DNA of 64,000 nucleotides from an uncultured Microbacterium sp. (GCF_943912325.1 NZ_CALTTX010000004.1:24627-88626); one strand, 5' to 3'. Counted from the stretch's first letter, positions 53,309-64,000 are shown. Translations and numbers: made by a program. Notes: generated from the letters alone by a model not told the origin.

Positions 53309-54570
53309 TGGCCGGGCGACCGGGCAAGGACTCCCCAGCGCGGATCGACCCACGCACGGGCCGCCCGCCGCCCGAGGGCATCCGTTGGCGTGCCGACCGC
53401 CAGCGGTATCAGATTCGCGTCGTCGGCCCGAGCGTGGATGGGGGAGTAGCCGAGCGGTCGCGCATGTTCCTCACGCTCGCGGAGGCGAAGCGCGAGCTGG
53501 CGAAGGTCATCGCCGGCCGGAACCCGAACGGTTCGATGACGCTGGAGCAGTGGCATGAGCGGTACTGGCCCGCGATCGAGGCGTCCGTCCGCCCGGCGAC
53601 CGCGCGCTGCTATGACGTCGGCTGGCGGCTCCGGGTGAAGCCGAGCCTGGGGCGGCATCGGCTGGAGGACATCACCTCGCCCATGATCGAGTCCGCGATG
53701 GTCACCTGGCCAGGCGGCGCGTCGGCCAAGAACGATGCCCTCGCGGTGCTCTCCCGGCTGCTGGACGCCGCGCGGCGCTCGCGCTTCATCGACTACAACC
53801 CGGCGCGTGAGGTCAAGCGGCCGAGCATGCGCGAGTCCGCCTCGCCCATCTCCCGTGCCCTGACGCTGGAGCAGGTCGCCACCCTGCTCGCGCTCGTCCC
53901 CGAGGGCGTGTACCGGCGCTACCTCGCCACTCTCGTCTACACGGGGATGCGAGCGGGCGAGGCGACTGCGCTGCGGGTGCGCGACGTGGACTTCGCGCAC
54001 AACATCATCCGGGTCAGCCGGTCGCTGAGCCCTGGCAGGAACGGCGAGCTGGTGGAGCAGAGCCCGAAGAGCCACAAGTCTCGCGAGGTGCCGTTGATTG
54101 CCGCGCTGCGCCCCCACGTCGAGGACGCCGCCCGAGGCAAGAAGCCGGATGACCTACTACTGTCCGGTCCCGACGGCGGGCGGCTCACCAACCACAACGC
54201 GCGCCGCGCCGTCGACTGGGACGTGCTGCGGACCGCGATCGGACGGCCCGACCTGCGGATGCACGACCTCCGGCACACCTTCGCCACAGTCCTGTTTGAC
54301 GCCGGGGCCAGCGCACCCGACGTGCAGGCGACCCTCGGGCACTCCAGCCTCCAGGTCACCGAGCGGTACTCCCGTGCCCGTGAGGGCGTCGCGCTGCGCG
54401 CCGGAGCCGTGCTCGATCAGGCCCTTGGCGACGGCGCCGGCAAGGGGGCAGGGGCCGGGCGCAAGGGCAAGTCCGGCCGCGGAAATGGCCCAAGAATGGC
54501 CCGCACTCAGCAGGACTGGGGGAGAAGCGGGGCGGCAGGCCGGAAAAAGCCTGATCCGCCGCGACTTTAG
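53308..54570 (+). CDS. int: tyrosine recombinase (phage-type integrase)
   Basis: A 420-residue integrase. It has an N-terminal arm-binding domain, a core-binding SAM-like domain (about 75-160) and a catalytic domain with Arg in TGMRAGEATALRV, HxxR in MHDLRHTFATVLF, His in LGHSSLQVTERY and the nucleophile Tyr in ERYSRAREG. A basic, low-complexity tail follows. The stop codon is one base before the encoded CCA end of tRNA-Phe, a typical attachment arrangement. Together with the excisionase it should integrate and excise the island. Confidence 0.95.
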   Translation: MAGRPGKDSPARIDPRTGRPPPEGIRWRADRQRYQIRVVGPSVDGGVAERSRMFLTLAEAKRELAKVIAGRNPNGSMTLEQWHERYWPAIEASVRPATARCYDVGWRLRVKPSLGRHRLEDITSPMIESAMVTWPGGASAKNDALAVLSRLLDAARRSRFIDYNPAREVKRPSMRESASPISRALTLEQVATLLALVPEGVYRRYLATLVYTGMRAGEATALRVRDVDFAHNIIRVSRSLSPGRNGELVEQSPKSHKSREVPLIAALRPHVEDAARGKKPDDLLLSGPDGGRLTNHNARRAVDWDVLRTAIGRPDLRMHDLRHTFATVLFDAGASAPDVQATLGHSSLQVTERYSRAREGVALRAGAVLDQALGDGAGKGAGAGRKGKSGRGNGPRMARTQQDWGRSGAAGRKKPDPPRL

Positions 54571-54571
54571 G

Positions 54572-54647
54572 TGGTGGCTCCGACGGGCGTCGATCCCGTG
54601 ACCTCACGATTTTCAGTCGTGCGCTCTACCAACTGAGCTACAGAGCC
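54572..54647 (-). tRNA. tRNA-Phe (GAA)
   Basis: Reads GGCTCTGTAGCTCAGTTGGT at the 5' end, with anticodon loop CTGAAAA (anticodon GAA) and a T-loop GGATCGACGCC-type arm ending GGAGCCA and an encoded CCA. Acceptor stem pairs fully. The integrase gene ends right at its 3' side, so it is the probable attachment site. Confidence 0.96.
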
Positions 54648-54721
54648 GCATGGCGAAAGAGCCATGCCCTAAACGAAAGGCCCCGGACTTCAACTGAAGA
54701 CAAAGGGCCCGTCGCTCGGAG

Positions 54722-54795
54722 CGACCCTGACGGGACTTGAACCCGCGACCTCCGCCGTGACAGGGCGGCACGCTAACCAACTGCGCTACAGGGCC
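54722..54795 (-). tRNA. tRNA-Asp (GTC)
   Basis: Reads GGCCCTGTAGCGCAGTTGGT at the 5' end; the anticodon loop is CTGTCAC (anticodon GTC). The acceptor stem pairs with CAGGGTC, followed by discriminator G. No CCA is encoded. Confidence 0.96.
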
Positions 54796-54819
54796 ATGCT
54801 TGTTCAATTGTGTGCCGGG

Positions 54820-54895
54820 TGGTGACCCCAACGGGATTCGAACCCGTGCTACCGCCGTGAAAGGGCGGCGTCCTAGGCCGCTAAACGATGGGGCC
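54820..54895 (-). tRNA. tRNA-Glu (TTC)
   Basis: Reads GGCCCCATCGTTTAGCGGCC at the 5' end; the anticodon loop is CTTTCAC (anticodon TTC). The acceptor pairs with TGGGGTC, then discriminator A and an encoded CCA. It is the first gene of a Glu-Asp-Phe tRNA cluster on this strand. Confidence 0.96.
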
Positions 54896-55112
54896 GGATG
54901 AACTCCGGCATCCGAAGATCCGGCGCTCACGCTTACCGACGCTCAAGCATACGAGACGGCACACGGATTCGCCAAACCGGCCCGAATCGGCGCCTCGGCG
55001 CCCGTTCGAATCGCGAAACGCGAGAAACACGTGACGTGTGTGACGGATGTTGTTACTGTGAAACTTGCGTGTGCCCCCGCGCGCTTCTCGGTCTTCGCAG
55101 GAAGGACGACGG

Positions 55113-56768
55113 ATGCCTCATCCGCACGATCACGCGAGCCATCAGCGTGCCCGTCGTGATCACGGTAGCGGAGCGCCCCGACGCCTCGACCTCGACACGC
55201 AATACGCCGGTCCCGTCGCGCTCGACGCGTCAGTCCCCGTATTGACCGATACGTCGCTGACGGGCTCAGCAACGCTCGAATCGAGCTGTGGCTGCGCCCC
55301 GACGGCGGCCGAGCGTGCGGGATTCGCGGCTGCGGTGGCCCCGGCATCCACAAATCCCGCATCCATCGAATCGGCAACAGGCGCCCCAGCCGAGGCGACC
55401 CGCCCGCGCACGAGTCTCACGCGTCGCATCTTCCTCGGCGTCGGCGCGGCCGGTCTCATCGGCGTCGCGGCGTACGGCGCGTCTGGCCCCGCTTTCGCGC
55501 AGCTCGCGGGCTACCCCTCGTGGGACGACGTGCAGGCCGCGAAGGGCAACGAGGCGGCGAAGGCGGCCGAGATCCAGCGGATCCAGGGTCTGATCAATGA
55601 CTTGCAGGGGCGCGTCGCGTCGACGCAGGCCGCCGCCGACAAAGCCGCATCCGTCTATGCGCAGGCGCAGATGGCGTTCGAAGACGCCGCGCAGAAGGCC
55701 GACGACCTGCAGGCGCAGGCCGACGCGCAAGCGGCGATCGCGAAGGATGCCTCCGACAAGGCCGCACGCGTCGCAGCCCAGCTCTACCGTTCGGGCGGCG
55801 ACGACACGGCGCTGCAATTGTTCTTTTCGGGCTCGGCCGCGAACGCCGACGACCTGCTCACGCGCCTCGGCGGCATGGACAAGCTCGTCGACCGCAACCA
55901 GAACATCTACGCCACAGCCGTCGCGGCGCGCAACAACGCCCAGACGCTGAGCGATCAGGCCGCGGCGCAGCGCAACGAGCGCGACCGGCTGCAGAAAGAG
56001 GCGGCGAGCGCGCTGCAGGCGGCGCAAGATGCGGCAACCGCCGCTCAAGCGGCGCTCGACGAGCAGGCGACCTACCTCACGCAGTTGCAGGGGCAGCTTG
56101 CGGCGCTGCAAGACACGACGGCCAAGACCGTCGCCGAGTATCAGGCGGGCGTCGCCGAAGAGAAGCGCCAGCGCGAAGAGGCCGAGCGGCGCGCCCGTGA
56201 AGAGGCAGCCAGGCTCGCCGCCGAGGCGGAAGCGCGGCGGCGCGCCGAAGAGGAGGCCCGCCAGAACGCCGGGAACGGCAACGGAGGCGGCTCGGGCGGT
56301 GGCGGTTCGAGCGGCGGTGGCAGTTCGGGTGGCGGCGGCGGCCAGGTCATCGGCTCGGGCTGGGCACGACCCTCGAGCGGTTGGATCTCGTCGTGGTACG
56401 GCGACCGCGGCACGATCTGCTCGAACGGTTACTGCACGTCGGGCCATCGCGGAATCGACTTCGCGACCGGATGCGGAGCCGCGATCTTCGCCGCAGCGCC
56501 CGGGCGCGTCATCGTTGCCGCCAACCTCGACAGCTGGGGAAACTGCATCCGCATCGACCACGGCGGCGGACTCTGGACGGCCTACGCGCACATCCAGAAC
56601 GGCGGCATGCTCGTCGGCGTCGGCGCGCAGGTCTCGGCCGGCCAGCTCATCGCCCGCGAGGGTGCGACGGGCCTCGCGCAGGGCTGCCACCTGCACTTCG
56701 AGGTGTGGACCAACGGCGTGCGCATCGACCCCGCGCCGGTGCTGCGCTCCAAGGGCATTTCGCTCTGA
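55113..56768 (+). CDS. M23-family peptidoglycan endopeptidase with coiled coil and Tat-like signal
   Basis: A 551-residue envelope protein. A Tat-type motif lies unusually deep: SLTRRIFLGVGAAGLIGVAA with the arginine pair at 104-105 and a likely cleavage after AFA (about residue 129), preceded by ~100 mostly disordered residues. A long coiled coil follows (about 135-385), then a Gly/Ser-rich linker and an M23 (LytM) domain at about 425-545. Zinc ligands are visible in GHRGIDFATG and CHLHFEVW. It should cleave cross-links in peptidoglycan, with the coiled coil giving protein-protein contact as in RipA-like and EnvC-like proteins. GGAAGGA precedes the ATG. Confidence 0.88.
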   Translation: MPHPHDHASHQRARRDHGSGAPRRLDLDTQYAGPVALDASVPVLTDTSLTGSATLESSCGCAPTAAERAGFAAAVAPASTNPASIESATGAPAEATRPRTSLTRRIFLGVGAAGLIGVAAYGASGPAFAQLAGYPSWDDVQAAKGNEAAKAAEIQRIQGLINDLQGRVASTQAAADKAASVYAQAQMAFEDAAQKADDLQAQADAQAAIAKDASDKAARVAAQLYRSGGDDTALQLFFSGSAANADDLLTRLGGMDKLVDRNQNIYATAVAARNNAQTLSDQAAAQRNERDRLQKEAASALQAAQDAATAAQAALDEQATYLTQLQGQLAALQDTTAKTVAEYQAGVAEEKRQREEAERRAREEAARLAAEAEARRRAEEEARQNAGNGNGGGSGGGGSSGGGSSGGGGGQVIGSGWARPSSGWISSWYGDRGTICSNGYCTSGHRGIDFATGCGAAIFAAAPGRVIVAANLDSWGNCIRIDHGGGLWTAYAHIQNGGMLVGVGAQVSAGQLIAREGATGLAQGCHLHFEVWTNGVRIDPAPVLRSKGISL

Positions 56769-56774
56769 GCCCGA

Positions 56775-56816
56775 GCCCGAGCCCGTGAGGGCCGCAGCCC
56801 GATAAACGGCTCGGGC
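56775..56816. terminator. possible terminator between convergent M23 and ppa genes
   Basis: GCCCGAGCC (56775-56783) and GGCTCGGGC (56808-56816) form a 9-bp stem with a 24-nt loop. It sits in the 97-bp gap between the two convergent genes. Confidence 0.4.
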
Positions 56817-56865
56817 GCCGGCATCCGTCATCCGGATCCCGACGCCCGCAGCGTGAAAACGTGAC

Positions 56866-57399
56866 TTACAGCGTGCTGGGCGCTTCGCCCTCGCCCTGCG
56901 TCTTGGTCTGGCCCTCGTGCTCTTCGAAGCGCGCGAACGCCTCGCCGACGAGGCGCTCGGCCTCGGCCGCATCGGCCCACTCGTCGACCTTGACCCACTT
57001 GTTCGGCTCGAGGTCTTTGTAGTGCTCGAAGAAGTGCGAGATCTCTTTCTTCGTCCACTCGTCGATGTCGGCGACGTCTTGAATGTGATCCCAGCGCGGG
57101 TCCTTCGCGAGCACGGCCACGACCTTGTCGTCGCCGCCGGCCTCGTCGCTCATCTTGAGCACGGCGACGGGGCGCACCTTCGCGACGATGCCGGGGAACA
57201 GCTCGCGGTCGAGCAGCACGAGCACGTCGAGCGGGTCGCCGTCTTCGCCGAGCGTGTTCTCGAAGAAGCCGTAGTTCGCGGGGTAACCGAACACCGTGTA
57301 CAGAATGCGGTCGAGGAACACGCGACCCGTGCCGTGGTCGACCTCGTACTTGACGCGGCTGCCGCGCGGAATCTCGATGACGGCGTCGTATGCGCCCAT
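56866..57399 (-). CDS. ppa: inorganic pyrophosphatase (family I, soluble)
   Basis: A 177-residue hydrolase of PPi to two phosphates, driving biosynthetic reactions forward. It has VIEIPRGSRVKYEVDHGTGR, FGYPANYGFFENTLGEDGDP and the metal-binding DGDPLDVLVL signature with the three aspartates. The size matches bacterial family I enzymes; the final ~20 residues form an extra polar tail. AAAGGAG lies before the ATG. It is divergent from tilS. Confidence 0.97.
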   Translation of the reverse strand: MGAYDAVIEIPRGSRVKYEVDHGTGRVFLDRILYTVFGYPANYGFFENTLGEDGDPLDVLVLLDRELFPGIVAKVRPVAVLKMSDEAGGDDKVVAVLAKDPRWDHIQDVADIDEWTKKEISHFFEHYKDLEPNKWVKVDEWADAAEAERLVGEAFARFEEHEGQTKTQGEGEAPSTL

Positions 57400-57573
57400 G
57401 GGAATACTCCTTTGGAGAGACGGATGCTGGGCGTGACGCGCAAGGCGCCGCGCGAGGCCGGGCGGCGAGACGCTTGCGGCCGCGTACAGCCTAGCCGCGC
57501 GCCGCGGCGCGCGCGGGGTGGGCGTCACCGCAGGCGATACAGCCGGCCAGACGGCGGGCGATACGGTGATCGG

Positions 57574-58590
57574 GTGGAACACCGCCCCGGCCTTGCCCCC
57601 GCCGTCGCCGCCGTGCGGCTTGCTGTGCGCCGCGCGCTCGAGCCGCTCGCGGTGGCCCACGCCGGGGCTCCCGTGATCGTCGCGCTCTCGGGCGGTGCGG
57701 ACTCGCTCGCACTCGCGGCCGCGACCGCGTTCGAGGCGCCGCGGCTCGGGCTGCGGGCGGCGAGCCTCACGATCGACCACGGGCTGCAACCCAGGTCCGA
57801 CGAGGTCGCGACGGCGGCGGCCCGCCAGGCCGGGCGCCTGGGGCTCGACCCGCTGATCGTTCGCGTCGAGGTCACCGCCGAGGGCGAGGGCCTCGAGGCC
57901 GCGGCCCGCGCCGCGCGCTACCGCGCCCTGACCGATGCCGCGCGCGACGTTGGCGCCGCCGCGGTGTTGCTCGGCCACACGCTCGACGACCAGGCCGAGA
58001 CGGTGCTGCTCGGGCTGGGGCGGGGCGCGGGGGCGGGGAGCCTGCAGGGCATGGCGGGGGAGCGTCGCGACGAGGCATCCGGTGTCGTGTTGCTGCGTCC
58101 CCTGCTAGACGTGCGCCGCACCACGACGCGCGAAGCGTGCATCGCCGAGGGGCTCGCGCCGTGGGATGACCCGCACAATCTCGACCCGCGCTTCGCGCGC
58201 GTGCGCGTGCGGCAGGTAGCGCTCCCCGCGCTCGAAGTCGCGCTCGGTCCGGGCGTCGCCGAGGCGCTCGCGCGAACGGCCGAGCAACTGCGCGAAGACC
58301 AAGAAGCGTTCGACGAGATGATCGCCGAGACGATCGAAGACATCGTCGAGCCCGCCGAAGCGGGAATCGCGATCTCGGTCGCGGCGCTCGCGGCGAACCC
58401 CGCGGCGCTGCGCAACCGGATCATCCGCCACGTCGTCGCGAGCGAGTTCTACGTTTCGCTCACGCGCGCGCAGACCCTCGAGGTCGCGCGGCTCGTCACC
58501 GACTGGCGCGGCCAGGGCCCCCTCGACCTGCCGGGGTGCACGGCCCATCGCGACGGACGCCTTGTCGTCTTCACGGCCCGCTCGGCCTGA
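57574..58590 (+). CDS. tilS: tRNA(Ile)-lysidine synthetase
   Basis: A 338-residue N-type ATP pyrophosphatase. The PP-loop is VALSGGADSLALAAAT; later motifs are TIDHGLQPRS, LGHTLDDQAETVLLGLGRG and LRPLLDVRR. It converts C34 of tRNA-Ile2 to lysidine so the tRNA reads AUA and not AUG; it is essential in most bacteria. The start is a GTG with TACGGT six bases upstream and no Shine-Dalgarno (leaderless type). It heads the conserved tilS-hpt-ftsH-fol block. Confidence 0.95.
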   Translation: MEHRPGLAPAVAAVRLAVRRALEPLAVAHAGAPVIVALSGGADSLALAAATAFEAPRLGLRAASLTIDHGLQPRSDEVATAAARQAGRLGLDPLIVRVEVTAEGEGLEAAARAARYRALTDAARDVGAAAVLLGHTLDDQAETVLLGLGRGAGAGSLQGMAGERRDEASGVVLLRPLLDVRRTTTREACIAEGLAPWDDPHNLDPRFARVRVRQVALPALEVALGPGVAEALARTAEQLREDQEAFDEMIAETIEDIVEPAEAGIAISVAALAANPAALRNRIIRHVVASEFYVSLTRAQTLEVARLVTDWRGQGPLDLPGCTAHRDGRLVVFTARSA

Positions 58591-58634
58591 CGCCCGCGCC
58601 ACCAACGCCCACCATCGCGCCTAAACTGGCCCCC

Positions 58635-59186
<552 letters not shown>

Positions 59187-59397
59187 CGCGAGCGCGACGA
59201 GGGCGCGGGGACGAATGATGGATGCCTGGGCCTCCGGCATCCATTTCGCACCGCCGCGACCCGCGCGCCCTTACGCCGTGGGCGAATGAACAGACCGGCC
59301 ATAGCGCACGCGCGCTACCCTGAATCCCACGTGCCCGCGGCCGCATCCTTCTGCGCGGGCGCGCGCGAACCGAAGGGACCGGGCCTCACCCGCCGCC

Positions 59398-61395
<1,998 letters not shown>

Positions 61396-61402
61396 GCGGC
61401 AG

Positions 61403-62269
61403 ATGACGACGATCGTCGGCATCCTCAACGTCACTCCCGATTCGTTCAGTGACGGGGGTCGGTTCACCGATGTCGAGGCGGCGGTTGCACGCGGGGTCGA
61501 GCTGACCCGTGCGGGAGCGGCGATCGTCGACGTGGGCGGCGAATCGACGCGGCCCGGAGCCGTGCGCGTCGACCCCGCGATCGAGCGCGAGCGTGCGCTG
61601 CCGGTCGTGCGCGGGCTCGCGGAGCACGGCGTGAACGTCTCGATCGACACGATGAACGCCGCGACGGCGCTCGCCGCGATCGACGCGGGCGCCGTCATCG
61701 TCAACGACGTCTCGGGCGGGCTCGCCGACCCCGACATGCTCGCGGCGGTCGCGCCGACCCCCGCGGCAATCGTGCTGCAGCACTGGCGCGGACACTCCGA
61801 TCGCATGTACGAGCGCGCCGAGTATCGCGACGTCGCGCGCGAAGTCGCCGTGGAATTGCAGGAGCGAGTGGATGCCGCGGCCAAGGCCGGAATCTCTCCC
61901 GATCGGCTCGTGCTCGACCCAGGGATCGGCTTCGGCAAGACGCCCGAGCAGTCGTGGTCGCTGCTGCACGGTCTCGCGCGCATCGTCGCTCTCGGCCCCC
62001 GCGTGCTCGTCGGAACGTCGCGCAAGGGGTTGTTGCGCGGGCCGCTGGGGATCGCGTCGCCGGTAGCGGACCCCGCGCCGGACGCCGCCGACGAGGCCGC
62101 GTCCGACGACGACGCATCGTTCGCGCGGCGCGACCTCGCAACCGCGGTGACGAGCGTGCTCGCGGCGCAGGCGGGGGCCTGGGCCGTGCGGGTGCACGAC
62201 GTCGCCGCGACACGCGATGCGCTCGCGGTGCGCCGCGCGTGGCTGGAGGGTGACCCATGGTACCGCTGA
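61403..62269 (+). CDS. folP: dihydropteroate synthase
   Basis: A 288-residue enzyme joining p-aminobenzoate to dihydropterin pyrophosphate; the target of sulfonamides. Signatures: ILNVTPDSFSDGGRF, VDVGGESTRPGA, LDPGIGFGKTPEQSW, VGTSRKGLLRGPLG. There is an acidic, Ala-rich insertion (DAADEAASDDDASF) before the last helix. The ATG lies seven bases after the ftsH stop. folE, which usually sits between ftsH and folP in this family, is missing here. Confidence 0.96.
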   Translation: MTTIVGILNVTPDSFSDGGRFTDVEAAVARGVELTRAGAAIVDVGGESTRPGAVRVDPAIERERALPVVRGLAEHGVNVSIDTMNAATALAAIDAGAVIVNDVSGGLADPDMLAAVAPTPAAIVLQHWRGHSDRMYERAEYRDVAREVAVELQERVDAAAKAGISPDRLVLDPGIGFGKTPEQSWSLLHGLARIVALGPRVLVGTSRKGLLRGPLGIASPVADPAPDAADEAASDDDASFARRDLATAVTSVLAAQAGAWAVRVHDVAATRDALAVRRAWLEGDPWYR

Positions 62270-62718
62270 GTGAACGAGCCGTTACTCACGACCGCATCAT
62301 CCTGACGGGGGTGCGCGCGACCGGCTACCACGGGGTCTTCGACCACGAGCGCCGCGATGGTCAGGAGTTCGTTGTCGATGCCACGCTGTGGCTCTCGCTC
62401 GAGCGTCCCGCGCTCTCCGACGACGTCGCGCACACCGTGCACTACGGCCTCGCCGCAGAGATGATCGCCGCCCGGATCGCGGGGGAGCCCGTCGACCTGA
62501 TCGAGCGGCTCGCGGCGCTCATCGCCGACGACCTGCTGCACGGGCACCCCGCACTCGGCCGCCTTGCGCAGTCGGAACTTCTCGAACGCGTCGCGATCAC
62601 GGTGCACAAGCCGCACGCGCCGATCGAGGTCGCCTTCGGGGACGTGTCGGTGACGATCGAGCGCACCCCCAGAGATCCGCGCCCGCGGGTCGTACCTGCG
62701 GCCCGAGAGCGCTCATGA
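62257..62718 (+). CDS. folB: dihydroneopterin aldolase
   Basis: A 153-residue aldolase/epimerase of folate synthesis, releasing glycolaldehyde from dihydroneopterin. Family patterns: ILTGVRATGYHGVFDHERRDGQ, DVAHTVHYGLAAEMI (the active-site Tyr), LIERLAALIADDLL and ITVHKPHAPIEVAFGDVSVT with the catalytic Lys. It overlaps folP by 13 bases and folK by 4 (ATGA), so it is tightly coupled. Confidence 0.95.
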   Translation: MVPLSERAVTHDRIILTGVRATGYHGVFDHERRDGQEFVVDATLWLSLERPALSDDVAHTVHYGLAAEMIAARIAGEPVDLIERLAALIADDLLHGHPALGRLAQSELLERVAITVHKPHAPIEVAFGDVSVTIERTPRDPRPRVVPAARERS

Positions 62719-63338
62719 ACGACAACATCCGCCGCCCCGACCGGCGTCTCGCCGACGGGATCGCCGCTCCCGAGGCATCCGCTCCGCCGCGCGTCACCGC
62801 CGTCATCGCGCTCGGCGCGAACCTCGGCGACCGTGCCGAGACCCTGCGCGAAGCGGCCAGCGAGCTCGCCCGCCTGCCGCTCACCGACGACGTGCGGCTC
62901 TCGCCTGTGATCGAGTCGGTCGCGGTGCGCGTTTCGGGTCCGGATGCCGAGGCCCCCGCGTACCTCAACGCGGTGGCCCTCGTGCGGACCGCCCTTGCGC
63001 CGGCGATGCTGCTGAGCGCGCTGCACCGGATCGAGAAGCAGCACGGCCGCGTACGCCGCGAACGATGGGGCGACCGCACGCTCGACCTCGACCTGATCGC
63101 CTACGGCGACGTGCGCTCCGACGACCCGGCGTTGCTCGTGCCGCACCCGCGGGCCCACGAGCGCGACTTCGTGCTCGCTCCGTGGCTCGCGCTCGACCCC
63201 GACGCAGTGCTCCCGGGGCGCGGGCGCGTCGCCGACCTGCTGCGCACGCTCCGCGAATCCGCGCCGGGCGCCGGGGTCGAACCGGGCGCGGGATCCGAAC
63301 CGGCGGCCGGATCCGAACCGGGCGGAGAGGTGCCGTGA
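62715..63338 (+). CDS. folK: 6-hydroxymethyl-7,8-dihydropterin pyrophosphokinase
   Basis: A 207-residue kinase making the pyrophosphate substrate of FolP. Signatures: VIALGANLGDRAETL, YLNAVALV, and ERWGDRTLDLDLIAYGD, where the two Asp bind Mg-ATP, then VPHPRAHERDFVL. A ~40-residue Glu/Gly/Pro tail follows. The ATG overlaps the folB stop. Confidence 0.95.
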   Translation: MNDNIRRPDRRLADGIAAPEASAPPRVTAVIALGANLGDRAETLREAASELARLPLTDDVRLSPVIESVAVRVSGPDAEAPAYLNAVALVRTALAPAMLLSALHRIEKQHGRVRRERWGDRTLDLDLIAYGDVRSDDPALLVPHPRAHERDFVLAPWLALDPDAVLPGRGRVADLLRTLRESAPGAGVEPGAGSEPAAGSEPGGEVP

Positions 63339-63820
63339 ACCGCATCGGGCCCGCCGTGCTCGTCGTCGCGGCGATTCTCGGGGTCGCGGCGGGCTTCGGG
63401 ATCGACCAGTTGCTCACGGCATCCGCTCGCCCTGCTTTCACGCCGTCGTACATGCTGCCCGTGTTCCTCGTGCTGCTCGGCGTTGCGGTCGTCACCTTCG
63501 CGCTACCCATCCGCCGGGCGGTGCGCGGCATCGCGGGGGGCCGCGTCGATCCGTTCCGCGCGGTGCGGATCGCGATGCTCGCTCGCGCCTCGAGCATCAT
63601 GGGCGCCGCGGTCGGCGGCGTCGGTGCGGGCCTCGCGCTGTTCTTGCTGACCCGTCCCGTGCCCCCGCCGTTAGGCTCGGTGCTACCGGGGATCGCAACG
63701 GCGCTCGCCGGAGTCGCGCTCGTCGCGGCCGGCCTCGCCGCCGAGCACATGTGCACGATCCACAAGGACGACGATGACGAACCCCCCGCCCCCGACGCCC
63801 CCGAGCGCATCACCCACTGA
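63335..63820 (+). CDS. DUF3180 membrane protein
   Basis: A 161-residue four-helix membrane protein of the DUF3180 family, found beside folK in many actinobacteria. Helices lie at about 5-25, 38-58, 87-108 and 113-135. A short acidic C-terminal tail follows. The GTG at 63335 overlaps the folK stop (GTGA). Function unknown. Confidence 0.85.
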   Translation: MNRIGPAVLVVAAILGVAAGFGIDQLLTASARPAFTPSYMLPVFLVLLGVAVVTFALPIRRAVRGIAGGRVDPFRAVRIAMLARASSIMGAAVGGVGAGLALFLLTRPVPPPLGSVLPGIATALAGVALVAAGLAAEHMCTIHKDDDDEPPAPDAPERITH

Positions 63821-64000
63821 GCCGGCACCCGGGCCGGCGGTCTCGCCGCCGCCGTACACGCCGCCCGTAGCGCCCGCGGCCTCGAGCACGCCGCCCGCAG
63901 CACCCGCGGACTCGAGCGGAGAGCCCGCGGCATCCGCCCCCGCAAACCCCGCCCCCGCAACCCCCGCGCGCGCACCTGTGCGGTGGGTCACGCACGCGAA
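63774..64000 (+). CDS. proline/alanine-rich protein, N-terminal part (cut by the window edge)
   Basis: An open frame running off the right end, starting at ATG 63774, 5 bases after AAGGA. The visible 75 residues are Pro/Ala-rich (MTNPPPPTPPSASPTEP...), changing to VRWVTHA at the edge. It overlaps the DUF3180 gene by 47 bases. In related genomes a PH-domain (bacterial PH, YdbS-like) membrane protein follows DUF3180, and this may be its disordered N-terminus, which is inference. Confidence 0.5.
   Translation, partial: MTNPPPPTPPSASPTEPAPGPAVSPPPYTPPVAPAASSTPPAAPADSSGEPAASAPANPAPATPARAPVRWVTHA

Larger units (their letters stand above)
36316..54647. mobile_element. integrative and mobilizable island at tRNA-Phe (left boundary uncertain)
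   Basis: About 18 kb with integrase, excisionase, MobF relaxase, a type I restriction system, two toxin-antitoxin pairs and two further nuclease-like genes. Base composition and codon use vary more than in the flanks. The right end is at the tRNA-Phe 3' end. The left boundary is inferred from gene content; I could not find a copy of the tRNA 3' end there by eye. higBA (35.6-36.1 kb) may or may not be part of it. Confidence 0.7.

Overview
The window is GC-rich (roughly 69% by eye), densely coded DNA. Gene content and order (the Ig/FN3-MoxR-DUF58-transglutaminase-PP2C-FHA-kinase cluster; tilS-hpt-ftsH-folPBK-DUF3180; GTG starts; many apparently leaderless genes) point to an actinobacterium of the order Micrococcales, most likely family Microbacteriaceae. 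No rRNA or marker gene here fixes the genus.

Layout. 1-2.9 kb: the tail of a RecQ-type helicase and a 700-residue acyl-CoA oxidase/dehydrogenase. 3.0-18.2 kb: one transcription unit of seven genes coding for a giant membrane-anchored Ig-like/FN3 protein, a MoxR ATPase, a DUF58 protein, a transglutaminase-FHA fusion that lacks the catalytic cysteine, a PP2C phosphatase, an FHA protein and a transmembrane Ser/Thr kinase. It resembles the PFNA cluster described in bifidobacteria and looks like a phosphorylation-controlled envelope system. 18.3-36.1 kb: mixed metabolic and regulatory genes, many in divergent regulator/target pairs with visible operators: IclR/malate synthase G, HxlR/NAD(P)-binding protein, LysR/AhpD-like, TetR/DHA2-type MFS exporter. 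Also here are a Na+/H+ antiporter, a glutaredoxin-like protein, a polyprenol-phosphate glycosyltransferase, a polysaccharide deacetylase, a DyP peroxidase, a thioesterase, and a HigBA-type toxin-antitoxin pair followed by a VOC protein.

36.3-54.6 kb is an accessory island ending at tRNA-Phe: a tyrosine integrase and excisionase lie next to the tRNA 3' end. Cargo includes a MobF relaxase with a C-terminal frameshift, a complete type I restriction-modification operon with a GIY-YIG/DUF4357 gene inserted between hsdS and hsdR, a convergent GIY-YIG nuclease and PD-(D/E)XK-like HTH protein, an HTH/PIN toxin-antitoxin pair, and a MerR-DUF433/DUF5615 (VapBC45-like) pair inside a ~120-bp direct repeat. 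No type IV secretion genes are present, so it looks mobilizable or decayed rather than self-conjugative. A GGATGCC heptamer that is strongly enriched in the flanking chromosome falls to about background in the island.

54.6-64 kb returns to conserved chromosome: tRNA-Glu/Asp/Phe, a Tat-type M23 endopeptidase, inorganic pyrophosphatase, tilS, hpt, ftsH, folP, folB, folK, a DUF3180 membrane protein and the start of a proline-rich protein. folE, usually found between ftsH and folP in related genomes, is absent from this locus.
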